Origin: JBKEDS01 sp047975545
GTDB taxonomy: Bacteria > Bacteroidota > Bacteroidia > Flavobacteriales > Flavobacteriaceae
NCBI GenBank assembly: GCA_047975545.1
Contig: JBKEDS010000004.1
Location: 1 to 64,000, forward strand
DNA: 64,000 nucleotides
Reading direction: 5' to 3'
Part shown: positions 25,560-34,776 of the stretch, in pieces
Layout: the number at the start of each line of letters is the position of its first letter
Position numbering within the stretch: position 1 is the stretch's first letter
Notes under the pieces: model-generated
What the model saw: the letters and a program-made list of their open reading frames with translations, nothing else
Told to the model about the DNA's origin: nothing
The model's database searches: none
Made by a program: the position numbers and the translations under genes

Positions 25560-27107
25560 ATGGATAAAGAAGTGATCATTAGATCGAATCCCGACAATGT
25601 TGATTTTGCCTTATTAAAAGATGGAAAACTAATTGAATTACATAAAGACGAAGGAGAAAACAATTTTTCGGTTGGCGATATATTTTTGGCCAAAATACGA
25701 AAAACCGTTCCCGGGCTAAATGCCGCATTTGTAAACTTAGGCCACGAAAAAGACGCCTTTTTACATTATCACGATTTAGGCCCAAAACTCACTTCGCTTT
25801 TAAAATTCACAAAAAGTGTAAGCACAGGTAAATTAAAAGACTATTCTTTAAAAAATTACCCATTTGAAAAAGACATCGACAAAGATGGTAAAGTTGCCGA
25901 TGTCCTAAAATCGAACCAATCGCTATTGGTGCAAGTCGTAAAAGAACCCATATCCACCAAAGGCCCACGGATAAGCTCCGAGCTTTCCATAGCCGGTAGG
26001 TATATTGTTTTGGTGCCTTTTTCCAACCGTATTTCCATTTCGCAAAAAATAGAATCGAAAGAAGAAAAGGATAGGCTAAAACGCTTGGTAAAAAGCATTA
26101 CCCCCCAAGGGTTTGGCATTATTGTACGCACCGTAGCCGAAGGTAAAAAAGTAGCCGAACTGGACAAAGATTTGCAAAACCTACTTGGCCGTTGGACCGC
26201 TATGTGCAAAAAATTGCCCAAAGCGCACCACCCCAGCAAGGTATTGGGCGAAATGAACAAAGCCTCGTCCATTTTACGCGACATTTTTAACGATACCTTT
26301 ACTGGTATACACGTTGACGACGAGTCGCTACACATTCAAATTAAAGATTACGTGCAGGAAATTGCACCCAATAAAGAATCAATAGTCAAACTGTATCAAT
26401 CCAAAGTTCCTATTTTCGAAAAATACGGTATCGAGCGCCAAATAAAAACCTCGTTTGGCCGAACCGTTTCCATGGCAAAAGGCGCCTATTTGGTAATAGA
26501 ACACACCGAGGCCCTGCATGTTATAGACGTTAACAGCGGCAACCGTTCCAACAAGGCCAACAACCAGGAGGACACCGCCTTGGAGGTAAACCTTATTGCG
26601 GCAACCGAAATTGCAAGGCAGTTGCGCCTGCGCGATATGGGCGGTATTATAGTCGTGGACTTTATAGATATGACCAATGCCGAAAATAGGCAAAAGCTGT
26701 TCAATCATTTTAGGGATGAAATGAAGGACGACCGGGCAAAGCACAAAATATTGCCCCCCAGCAAATTTGGCCTGATACAAATAACAAGACAACGGGTACG
26801 CCCCGAAATGAACATTAAAACAAGGGAAGAAAACCCCGATGGCGCCATGAACGGCTCCGAAGTCGAGGCGCCCATTGGTATTGTTCAAAAAATAACCGAA
26901 GATCTTGACAGACTATACAAAAAAGACTATAAAAAGCTAACCCTAAATACGCATCCTTTTATAGCGGCCTTTTTAACAAAGGGCATTCCATCGGTACGTT
27001 CGAAATGGTTTTTCGAACACAAAAAATGGGTTAAAATTTTACCAAGAGATGCTTACACATATCTGGAGTACCACTTTTTCGATAAAGACGGTAATAAAGT
27101 AAAATAA
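25560..27107 (+). CDS. rng: Ribonuclease E/G family protein (RNase G)
   Basis: 515 residues, RNase G size. An S1 RNA-binding domain lies at about 35-130 (VGDIFLAKIRKTVPGLNAAF, VNLGHEKDAFLHY). The catalytic DNase I-like region has TEALHVIDVNSGNR and GGIIVVDFIDM, whose two Asp residues bind Mg. The Zn-link Cys pair of RNase E is not seen near 400 (TRQRVRPEMN follows), as in some Bacteroidota members. It cleaves single-stranded RNA in rRNA and mRNA processing. A strong terminator follows. Confidence 0.94.
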   Translation: MDKEVIIRSNPDNVDFALLKDGKLIELHKDEGENNFSVGDIFLAKIRKTVPGLNAAFVNLGHEKDAFLHYHDLGPKLTSLLKFTKSVSTGKLKDYSLKNYPFEKDIDKDGKVADVLKSNQSLLVQVVKEPISTKGPRISSELSIAGRYIVLVPFSNRISISQKIESKEEKDRLKRLVKSITPQGFGIIVRTVAEGKKVAELDKDLQNLLGRWTAMCKKLPKAHHPSKVLGEMNKASSILRDIFNDTFTGIHVDDESLHIQIKDYVQEIAPNKESIVKLYQSKVPIFEKYGIERQIKTSFGRTVSMAKGAYLVIEHTEALHVIDVNSGNRSNKANNQEDTALEVNLIAATEIARQLRLRDMGGIIVVDFIDMTNAENRQKLFNHFRDEMKDDRAKHKILPPSKFGLIQITRQRVRPEMNIKTREENPDGAMNGSEVEAPIGIVQKITEDLDRLYKKDYKKLTLNTHPFIAAFLTKGIPSVRSKWFFEHKKWVKILPRDAYTYLEYHFFDKDGNKVK

Positions 27108-27116
27108 ACATTTTAT

Positions 27117-27155
27117 AAAAGCCCCGCTTAATTTTTTAAGCGGGGCTTTTTGTTT
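27117..27155 (+). terminator. Strong terminator after rng
   Basis: AAAAGCCCCGCTTAA (27117-27131) and TTAAGCGGGGCTTTT (27136-27150) form a perfect 15-bp stem with a 4-T loop and T-rich tail. Confidence 0.92.
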
Positions 27156-27163
27156 TTATTATC

Positions 27164-29014
27164 TTGCAGGTGTATAAACCCATCTTTTTTTTGATTTTAA
27201 AACGCTTCATATTATTGTTGTTTCTCATTGGTTTTTTTATCCAATCTTCGGCACAGGATAAGAAAAACAAAAGCGACAGTACGGCGGTATACCAAGATAT
27301 TTACGATTACTCGCAAAAAAGAAAAAGCACAAAATTTTTGCACAAGTTCCTTTTTCGCCCCATTAATGCCAAAACACCTTCCAAAAGCGTTAAAAACACG
27401 ACCATTATAGCCCATGGCAGCTACGAGGGCAAAATTATACGGCGCATTATTATTACCACACTGGACCCTTTTGGATATTCGGTAGACGACACGTTGAAAA
27501 CCCCTACCGAAAAACTTAGCAAATTCGGGAACAGTATTCACCTAAAAACAAAAAAAGGCACGATTAAGGATTTGCTTTTGTTTAAGGAAAACCAAGCCTA
27601 CGACTCGTTAAAAATTACCGAATCCGAAAGGCTTATACGAAGCCAGCGCTACACCAGGCGGGTGCGTGTTGTACCCGTACCCAATACCGCAAACGACTCC
27701 GTGGACATTACCATTCGCGTGTTGGATTCCTGGAGCTTAATCCCTAACGGCAGCCTATCGTCGTCCAGTGGAAGCGTAAAACTTACCGAGCGTAACCTTT
27801 TTGGTTTTGGGCATCAGGTAAGCGGTGCTTATAAAGAACGCTTTAGCGACCATGCCAAAGAAGTAACGGGCAATTACACCATTGCCAATATTAAAAATTC
27901 CTATATTAAATTAGAATTGGGTTACGATAGGGATTACGACAACAACAGTTCCCGCAGTATTTCGGTTACCCGGAATTTTTATTCGCCGCTAACAAAGTGG
28001 GCCGGTGGTTTCGATTTTAAAAACGAAAGCAAAAACGAAGAGTTCTATTACGTTATACCCGATAGCGTCCCAAGCCCAAATTTGCGTTTTGATTATTACG
28101 ATGCTTGGCTGGGGCGTGCGTTCCAACTTTCAAAAGCCACAAATAATATTAGCCGGAACACCAGGGCCATAGCGGCCATAACCTTCAACAATTATTATTA
28201 TAAATCGGTGCCGGAACCGCTGTTTAATCCCGAAAATTTCTTTTCAAATGCGTGCAATGTTATCGGGCATATTGGTTTAACCACGCAAAAATACTATCAG
28301 GATAAATTTTTGTTCAACTACGATATTATCGAGGATGTGCCCTATGGTAATATTTTGGCCCTAACCTTTGGCTACCAAGATAAAAATGCAACAGATAGGG
28401 TTTATATAGGTTCTAAAATAGCTTACGGCAACCGTTTTAGTTTTGGCTATTTAAGCGGCGCAGCGCAGTGGGGCTCGTTTTTAAATGGCAATTTGCCCCG
28501 GCAAACGGCACTAAAAATAGATTTTGTTTACTTTACCGACTTGATTAGTTTGGGGCGGTGGAAAATCCGCCAATTTATAAAACCAAGCTACGTATGGGGC
28601 AAGGACCGTTACCCTACCGAAAAGGATAAATTAAATTTGGATAACCAATGGGGCATCGAGGGTTTTGACAGCCCCGTAAACGGTACACAAAAATGGGTGC
28701 TTAACCTGCAAACGCAAACCTATGCCCCCAATATGTGGAAAGGGTTTCGCTTTAGCCCCTATGCCAATATTGCACTGGGTTCGGTAGCCGAACAAGACCG
28801 CTTGTTTAAAAGCAAGGTGTATTCAAAATTTAGTATTGGCGCTTTAATAAACAACGATTTTTTGGTGTTTAACAGCTTTCAAATATCATTGTCGTACTTT
28901 CCAAAAATTCCCACCGAAGGCGTTAATATTTTTAAAACCAACTCGTTTGAAAATGGCGATTTGAGCATTCCCAACTTTCAACTGGACAAGCCTGCTTATA
29001 TTGAGTATCGATAG
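27164..29014 (+). CDS. Outer membrane beta-barrel protein with POTRA-like N-terminal part
   Basis: Up to 616 residues. There is no ATG at the 5' end: the possible starts are TTG at 27164 or TTG at 27191, and the latter gives a clean signal peptide (ILKRFILLLFLIGFFIQSSAQ) of normal length. Residues about 80-190 read like a POTRA unit (KIIRRIIITTLDPFGYSVDD, then SERLIRSQRYTRRVRVVPVP and DSVDITIRVLDSWSL), followed by many amphipathic strands rich in Tyr, Asn and Arg, as in Omp85/BamA-like barrels. Function unknown; membrane insertion or lipid handling are possible. Convergent with folK. Confidence 0.7.
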   Translation: MQVYKPIFFLILKRFILLLFLIGFFIQSSAQDKKNKSDSTAVYQDIYDYSQKRKSTKFLHKFLFRPINAKTPSKSVKNTTIIAHGSYEGKIIRRIIITTLDPFGYSVDDTLKTPTEKLSKFGNSIHLKTKKGTIKDLLLFKENQAYDSLKITESERLIRSQRYTRRVRVVPVPNTANDSVDITIRVLDSWSLIPNGSLSSSSGSVKLTERNLFGFGHQVSGAYKERFSDHAKEVTGNYTIANIKNSYIKLELGYDRDYDNNSSRSISVTRNFYSPLTKWAGGFDFKNESKNEEFYYVIPDSVPSPNLRFDYYDAWLGRAFQLSKATNNISRNTRAIAAITFNNYYYKSVPEPLFNPENFFSNACNVIGHIGLTTQKYYQDKFLFNYDIIEDVPYGNILALTFGYQDKNATDRVYIGSKIAYGNRFSFGYLSGAAQWGSFLNGNLPRQTALKIDFVYFTDLISLGRWKIRQFIKPSYVWGKDRYPTEKDKLNLDNQWGIEGFDSPVNGTQKWVLNLQTQTYAPNMWKGFRFSPYANIALGSVAEQDRLFKSKVYSKFSIGALINNDFLVFNSFQISLSYFPKIPTEGVNIFKTNSFENGDLSIPNFQLDKPAYIEYR

Positions 29015-29016
29015 GG

Positions 29017-30144
29017 TTAATTACAAATTTCCCCCAAAACCCATAAATAATCGGCCCTGTTGGCAATAAAATCCTTGTCGGAAATATCGATAATTTTAAT
29101 ATTGAAGTTGGTTTGGGTTTTTAAAAACTCCAAATACCCCGAATTTATTTTTTCCAAATACCCCGTATCTATATTTTGTTCGTATTGGCGTCCTCGTTTT
29201 TTTATGTTTTGTTGCAACCGCTCGGTATTTTGGTACAGGTATATGTATAAATCGGGTTTTCGCAGTTCTTTGTACATTAAGTAGAATAGCTTTCGGTAAA
29301 GTTTAAACTCGTCTTCCTGAAGGGTAACTTTTGAAAAGATTAAGGATTTAAACACATCGTAATCGCTTACTATAAAGTCCTTGAACAAATCAAGCTGCGA
29401 TAAATCGTCGCTAATTTGTTGGTAGCGGTCGGCCAGAAACGACATTTCCAACGGAAAGGCATAACGTTGCGCATCGTTGTAAAATTTGGGCAAAAACGGG
29501 TTGTCGGCAAAACGCTCCAAAATAAGTTTGGCATTAAAATCGGATGCTATTTTTGTGGCCAAGCTGGTTTTTCCGGCGCCAATATTACCTTCAATGGCAA
29601 TATAACCAAATTTTGAAAAATCGTAATTATCTCCGGGGTTTTTAAGTGTTATAGTTAAAGGCTCCAAAACGCTGTTATCAGTACAGGCTTGAAGCAATTC
29701 GGCCACCGTTTTGTTAAAAACAGGATGCTTTAAAGTTGAAGCAATATCGTTTAGCGGTTGCAGCACAAATTTACGATTTTGCATTTCGGGGTGCGGTACG
29801 GTAAGGGTTGGGGTTTTTATCGTTTCGCCTTCAACAAAAATAATATCCAAATCTATAGTCCGGGCTTCGTAAATGCCGCTTTGTGTGCGTACCCGACCCA
29901 ACTTGGTTTCAATGTCCAATAATTTGTTTAATACGGTTGTGGGGTGCAAATGGCTTTCGCAAATTAGGCAACAATTAAAAAAATCGTCACTTTTAAAACC
30001 AAGTGCGGGTGATTTGTAAAGTTTTGAAATAAGCCTGATATTGCCTATTTGGTTAAAAATAATATTTACCGCATTTTGTAAATGCTCGAATCTATGGCCT
30101 TTGTTACTGCCTAAGGCTATGTAATATGTTGTGGGGTGTAGCAT
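29017..30144 (-). CDS. folK: FolK (HPPK) fused to deoxynucleoside kinase
   Basis: 375 residues from the ATG at 30144; a longer frame from 30219 begins with an unsuited stretch. Residues 1-150 are HPPK: YYIALGSNKGHRFEHLQ and RTIDLDIIFVEGE with TVPHPEMQNRKFVLQPL, which pyrophosphorylates 6-hydroxymethyl-dihydropterin in folate synthesis. Residues 178-375 are a deoxynucleoside kinase: P-loop GNIGAGKTS at 186-194, ERFADNPFLPKFY and the lid region RLQQNIKKRGRQYEQ. One chain thus joins folate synthesis and dNTP salvage. Convergent with the barrel gene, 2 bp apart. Confidence 0.93.
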   Translation of the reverse strand: MLHPTTYYIALGSNKGHRFEHLQNAVNIIFNQIGNIRLISKLYKSPALGFKSDDFFNCCLICESHLHPTTVLNKLLDIETKLGRVRTQSGIYEARTIDLDIIFVEGETIKTPTLTVPHPEMQNRKFVLQPLNDIASTLKHPVFNKTVAELLQACTDNSVLEPLTITLKNPGDNYDFSKFGYIAIEGNIGAGKTSLATKIASDFNAKLILERFADNPFLPKFYNDAQRYAFPLEMSFLADRYQQISDDLSQLDLFKDFIVSDYDVFKSLIFSKVTLQEDEFKLYRKLFYLMYKELRKPDLYIYLYQNTERLQQNIKKRGRQYEQNIDTGYLEKINSGYLEFLKTQTNFNIKIIDISDKDFIANRADYLWVLGEICN

Positions 30145-30334
30145 AAGTATTGGCAAAATAACTAAAACAATTTTTAATATTGCGGTTTTATAATGCCCAT
30201 TTATCCACAATTGTGGCAAGTCGTTAAACGGGTTCTAATTCAAAGTTTGTTGCTCAAGTTGTCCTTTCAAATTTTAAATAAACATTAACGCTTCAAATCC
30301 CCGTTTTTTAATCTTTTCGTTGCATTTTTACGTA

Positions 30335-30342
30335 TATATTTG
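30335..30342 (+). promoter_or_regulatory. Candidate -7 element of the AsmA gene
   Basis: TATATTTG matches TAnnTTTG exactly, 32 bp before the TTG start of the AsmA gene. Confidence 0.5.
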
Positions 30343-30374
30343 CACCCTTTTAATGCTAATTAATACAAGATAAA

Positions 30375-33080
30375 TTGAAAAAGATTTTAAAAATTTCAGG
30401 AATTACCCTTCTCGTTCTTATTATACTTTTAATAGCTGCCCCTTTTCTGTTTAAAGGGCAGATTAAGGATATGGTAAAACGCACCATAAACGAAAACGTT
30501 AACGCACAAGTCGAGTTTAGCAACGTTAGCCTTAGCTTTATAAAAAGTTTTCCGCAGGCCTATGTGGGCATTAACGATTTAGCTATTGTAAACGTGGAGC
30601 CTTTTAAGGGCGATACCTTGGTAAGCGCAAAGGAAATTGCCTTTAGCATGTCCATTAAAGAGTTGTTTAAAACCTCAACCGATGGCGCAATCGAGGTAAA
30701 CAGCATAAACATTAAAAACGCCTTGCTTAATTTAAAAACCAATGCCCAAGGCAAGGCCAATTACGACATTACAAAGGAAAAAACCGAAACCGAAACTACC
30801 GAAACCACAGCCGATTCCGGTGGTTTTACTTTCGATATAGATAGTTACAGCATTAGTAACAGCACCATTGCCTATGGCGACGATACCACGAAAATGTACT
30901 TAAAACTATCCGAACTTAACCACGAGGGTTCGGGTAGGTTTTCGGCAAGTGTTTCCGAACTCGATACCAAAACCGAGGCCTTGGTTAGCTTTGCTTTCGA
31001 TAGCGTAAATTACCTGAACAATAATTTGGTTAAGTTGGATGCGCTTATCGATATGGATTTAACCAACAACAAGTACACCTTTAAGGACAACAAGGCCTAC
31101 ATTAATAAATTGCCTTTGGAATTTAAAGGTTTTGTGCATCTTTTGGACGACGGACAGGATATGGATATTACGTTTGAAAACCCGGGTTCCGATTTTAAGG
31201 ATTTCCTGGCCTTGATTCCCGAAACCTACTCAAAAAGTATTGAAGGCGTACAAACCAGCGGTACATTTAAGGTGAAAGGTGCCGTTAAGGGCAAAAATAC
31301 CGATACCACCATACCTGCTTTTGATATTAGCATTGTTTCGAACAACGCTTCGTTTAAATATCCCGATTTGCCGAAACGTGTTGAAAACATTATTATTAAC
31401 ACCGAAATAAAAAACACTACGGGCAATCTGGACGATACCTATGTTAACATAAACACCCTTAATTTTAAAATTGACGAGGATAATTTTAAATCATCGGCTT
31501 CAATAAAAAACCTAACCAAAAACATATTGGTAAATGCCAATGTCGATGGTGTTTTAAACCTTGCTAACCTAACAAAAGCCTATCCGGTGGCTTTGGATAG
31601 CGAGCTTTCGGGCTTATTAAAAGCCAAGCTGCACACTAATTTTGATATGAACGCTATTGAAACCAATGCTTACGAACGTATAAAAAGCGATGGCGATTTA
31701 AGTTTAAGCGGTTTTAATTTTGCTTCGGAAGATATGGCAAACCCCGTTCAAATTTCCGAGGCAAGCCTTACCTTTAACCCAAGTACGGTAAGCCTAAACA
31801 GCTTTAAGGCCAAAACGGGCGAAAGCGACTTGAATGCCACGGGAAGCATTAAAAACCTATTGGGCTTTGTGCTTAGCAACCAAACGCTCCAAGGCAACTT
31901 CAACTTAAATTCGAACATGTTTAAGCTAAGTGATTTTATGACGGAAGGTGAAGAAATTTCAACAGCAAACGAAACCGCTTCAACCCCTACCGAAACTCTT
32001 AAAATCCCTGCTTTTTTAGATTGCACCCTTAATGCCAATGCCAATACGGTTATTTACGACAATTTAACGCTGAAAGACGTAAAGGGCACCCTTACCATTA
32101 AGGACCAACAGGCTAACTTAAACAACCTAACCTCCAGTATTTTCGATGGTGCTCTGGGCGTATCGGGACAAGTGTCGACAAAGGCTGAGGTACCCACCTT
32201 CAATTTGGATTTAAATATTAACAATTTCGATATTGCCAAATCGTTTAAAGGCTTGGAACTCTTGCAAAATTTAGCGCCTATTGCGTCGTTGTTCCAAGGA
32301 AAACTAAACAGTTCGCTTAATTTATCGGGCAACCTTACCAACGATTTTACGCCAAATTTGGGCAGCCTTTCGGGAAATGCTTTGGCCGAACTGCTAACCA
32401 CGAATATTAGCGAAAACAATGGGCCTATTGTAAGCAAATTGCAAAATTCGTTAAGTTTTATCGATTTTAACAAGCTTAACTTAAAGGATTTGAAAACCAA
32501 AATAGAATTTGCAAACGGTAAGGTTGCTGTTAAGCCCTTTCAAATAAAATATAACGATATTGCCATAGAAATTGGGGGATCGCACGGTTTCGATAAATCT
32601 ATAGACTACAATGCGGTGTTTCATGTGCCCGCCAAGTATTTGGGCAGCGAGGTAACCACATTAATTACTAAAATTGGTTCCGAGGATGCCAAAAACATTT
32701 CAATTCCCGTAACGGCAAATATTACGGGCAGTTTTACCAACCCAAGTGTAAAAACCGATTTAACAAGCGGCGTTACAAACTTAACCAATCAGTTGGTGGA
32801 AATACAAAAACAAAAATTGTTAAACCAAGGCAAGGATGAAGCCAATAAATTGTTGGATAATTTGTTGAACGGTAAAACGGCTTCGACCGACTCTACAAAA
32901 ACCCAACAAAACAATGCGGTTAAAGATGTGCTTAACGATATTATTGGCGGCAACAAAACCACGACCGATTCCACCAAAACAAAACAACAAACCGCAACTG
33001 ATAATGTAAAAAACGTATTGGGCGGATTGTTGGGCGGTAAAAAGAAAAGCAAGGATACTACTACTGTTATGTCAAATTAA
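30375..33080 (+). CDS. AsmA family protein
   Basis: 901 residues starting at a TTG (MKKILKISGITLLVLIILLI after initiation). A single N-terminal membrane anchor is followed by a long periplasmic region of repeated beta strands; GQIKDMVKRTINENVNAQVEF is a usual AsmA opening and the C-terminal AsmA_2-like part lies at about 590-820. Members bridge or organise the outer membrane and phospholipid transport. The last 90 residues are low-complexity, with repeats of KTASTDSTKTQQNN and KTTTDSTKTKQQT type. The last four codons and stop lie inside the terminal repeat of a mobile-like element (33066-33188), so the C-terminus may have been reshaped by its insertion. Confidence 0.88.
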   Translation: MKKILKISGITLLVLIILLIAAPFLFKGQIKDMVKRTINENVNAQVEFSNVSLSFIKSFPQAYVGINDLAIVNVEPFKGDTLVSAKEIAFSMSIKELFKTSTDGAIEVNSINIKNALLNLKTNAQGKANYDITKEKTETETTETTADSGGFTFDIDSYSISNSTIAYGDDTTKMYLKLSELNHEGSGRFSASVSELDTKTEALVSFAFDSVNYLNNNLVKLDALIDMDLTNNKYTFKDNKAYINKLPLEFKGFVHLLDDGQDMDITFENPGSDFKDFLALIPETYSKSIEGVQTSGTFKVKGAVKGKNTDTTIPAFDISIVSNNASFKYPDLPKRVENIIINTEIKNTTGNLDDTYVNINTLNFKIDEDNFKSSASIKNLTKNILVNANVDGVLNLANLTKAYPVALDSELSGLLKAKLHTNFDMNAIETNAYERIKSDGDLSLSGFNFASEDMANPVQISEASLTFNPSTVSLNSFKAKTGESDLNATGSIKNLLGFVLSNQTLQGNFNLNSNMFKLSDFMTEGEEISTANETASTPTETLKIPAFLDCTLNANANTVIYDNLTLKDVKGTLTIKDQQANLNNLTSSIFDGALGVSGQVSTKAEVPTFNLDLNINNFDIAKSFKGLELLQNLAPIASLFQGKLNSSLNLSGNLTNDFTPNLGSLSGNALAELLTTNISENNGPIVSKLQNSLSFIDFNKLNLKDLKTKIEFANGKVAVKPFQIKYNDIAIEIGGSHGFDKSIDYNAVFHVPAKYLGSEVTTLITKIGSEDAKNISIPVTANITGSFTNPSVKTDLTSGVTNLTNQLVEIQKQKLLNQGKDEANKLLDNLLNGKTASTDSTKTQQNNAVKDVLNDIIGGNKTTTDSTKTKQQTATDNVKNVLGGLLGGKKKSKDTTTVMSN

Positions 33081-33188
33081 AATTGACGGATGGGATTGCT
33101 TCCTCCGTTGTCGTCGCAATGACGTCATTGCGAGAAGGAGGCACGACGACGAAGCAATCTCTATATTAAATTTCAGAGTTGACATAAC
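33066..33188. repeat. Miniature inverted-repeat element, copy A
   Basis: 123 bp bounded by GTTATGTCAA (33066-33075) and TTGACATAAC (33179-33188). The inside is a long imperfect palindrome: GATTGCTTC and GAAGCAATC near the ends, with CGCAATGACGTCATTGCG at the centre. A copy in opposite orientation lies at 49400-49521, about 95% identical by eye. The left end overlaps the 3' end of the AsmA gene. No coding capacity. Confidence 0.85.
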
Positions 33189-33228
33189 ACTACAGCAACG
33201 ACAAAATAATTTTGAAAGCGCGTTTAAA

Positions 33229-33291
33229 AACTCATCTTGACTTTTTATAATTGGCTAATTTTCGCTTCAATCAAAAAAGTCAAGATGAGTT
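33229..33291. repeat. Long inverted repeat with 18-bp perfect arms
   Basis: AACTCATCTTGACTTTTT (33229-33246) and its exact complement at 33274-33291 are separated by 27 bases. The stem is longer than usual for a terminator; it sits between the AsmA gene and a normal terminator. Confidence 0.7.
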
Positions 33292-33296
33292 CTAAT

Positions 33297-33340
33297 AAAA
33301 AAGGCTGTCCCCGAAATATTTAAGACAGCCTTTTTATTTG
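33297..33340. terminator. Bidirectional terminator between the AsmA and VWA genes
   Basis: AAAAAGGCTGTC (33298-33309) pairs with GACAGCCTTTTT (33324-33335). It serves both convergent genes. The same AGGCTGTC/GACAGCCT stem recurs at 58833. Confidence 0.85.
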
Positions 33341-33354
33341 TTGTTAATATTCCC

Positions 33355-34524
33355 CTACTCCCAAGTATAATTTTTCTTTTTGGCTTGTTCCTTAATAGCT
33401 TTGGTCATAGCGTTTTCCAAGCCATTGTTGGTTTGGGTGCTTTGTTGGGCAATGTAGGTTTTGCGTTTTTCGTTTAGTTCCTGGATTTGGTTTTGGATGT
33501 TGTTGCGCTCCGTTTTTTTCTGTTCTACATATTTTTTTATTTCGGTTTCCGATTTGCCTTTTAGCTCCGTAGGTAGTGCTTCGTCCCCTAAGGTTTCAAG
33601 GCTTACTTCGTCTTCCTCGACGGCATCAACCAAATCCCATTGTTTGTTTTTGTACAAATGCGAGCTTTTGCTTACGGTACGGCTTACGGCATTGGCCTTG
33701 CTATATGCTTGGGCATTGGCATCCTGTTGGGCTTGCAGGGCTATTTTATCGCTTCCCTTATCGCCATAAATAACATAGGTTTTGTTTAGTTTTTCGTTCA
33801 AGATTAAAATTTCGTCATCGTAGGGCGATGCCACGTAAACAGTTGCCCTGTTTTGGTTTATGGCCATGTAATCGCCATGGGTTAGGTCGGCTCCGGCTTT
33901 CCAGTACGAGTTGATGCCCTGTTGGTAATCGCCGCAAAAAATGGTGTTTACGGTAACGCTTTTTTCGTTGGCGTTTGTGCCGGCATCCTTATAGCTTACT
34001 TTGCCTTGGGTAAAAGGCTCGTTACCCGCAATAAAAACAAGTTTTAAGTCGTCGGGGTTTTTGCCCCAGTTTAATTGGTTTAGTGCCGTTTGGATAACCT
34101 GTCCGCAAAACTCGTTGCCTCCGTTTGTGGTTAACGAAAAGAGTTCCTTGGAAATCTCATCCAAATCGGCACTAAAAGGCAGCACCTGCCTAATGTAGCC
34201 TTCCTCGCCCGACAAATTATCGTTACCGTACTCGTAAAGGGCAATTTGCAAATTGGGTTTTTCGTGCTTGCATTTGGCGTACGACAGCTCGTTAACAATA
34301 TCCCAAAGTTGTGCCTTGGCTTGGTCTATAAGGCCATCCATACTATTACTGGTGTCCAGCAACAAGGCAACTTTTATAAACTGTTTGTTGGTTTTGGGTT
34401 CGGGGTGGATAATGGTTTCAACAACATTATAGGCTAACGGTTCTTTTTTGGTGTTGTTGCCGTTACAGGACAAAAATGTGGCAAGGGCAAGACTTAATAC
34501 GGTGGATTTAAATAGTGTTTTCAT
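33355..34524 (-). CDS. VWA domain lipoprotein
   Basis: 389 residues. Lipoprotein signal ending in TFLSC near residue 20. Residues about 47-230 form a von Willebrand A domain with the metal-ion site DTSNSMDG and later TNGGNEFCG. The C-terminal third is a charged, Lys/Glu/Gln-rich helical region (about 310-389, EIKKYVEQKKTERNNIQNQI) likely to form a coiled coil. Such proteins display protein-binding domains in the periplasm; partner and role are unknown. It stands alone, convergent with the AsmA gene. Confidence 0.83.
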   Translation of the reverse strand: MKTLFKSTVLSLALATFLSCNGNNTKKEPLAYNVVETIIHPEPKTNKQFIKVALLLDTSNSMDGLIDQAKAQLWDIVNELSYAKCKHEKPNLQIALYEYGNDNLSGEEGYIRQVLPFSADLDEISKELFSLTTNGGNEFCGQVIQTALNQLNWGKNPDDLKLVFIAGNEPFTQGKVSYKDAGTNANEKSVTVNTIFCGDYQQGINSYWKAGADLTHGDYMAINQNRATVYVASPYDDEILILNEKLNKTYVIYGDKGSDKIALQAQQDANAQAYSKANAVSRTVSKSSHLYKNKQWDLVDAVEEDEVSLETLGDEALPTELKGKSETEIKKYVEQKKTERNNIQNQIQELNEKRKTYIAQQSTQTNNGLENAMTKAIKEQAKKKNYTWE

Positions 34525-34776
34525 GGTATTGTTTTTTATGTTGACGTCGTAAACTTAAACGCAACTTTTTTCAAAAAAAAACACCTTCGAGCGAAGCCGT
34601 TTTTTTATTGAGCAAACTATCTTTTTAAATGAGCCAACTACCGTTTTTTAATGCAAAAAAGCATAATTTTACAAAATGCGTATTTTAGTAAATGGGCTAA
34701 AGTGCTTAAATTTACCAGCAAGAAACACGAACTGTTATTAATGAAGAAACAGCTTTAAAACAAAACAGCACTTTTT

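Noticed and set aside
33066..33188. Terminator of the AsmA gene
   Set aside because: A second copy with the same ends at 49400 shows it is a repeat element, and a normal terminator follows at 33297.
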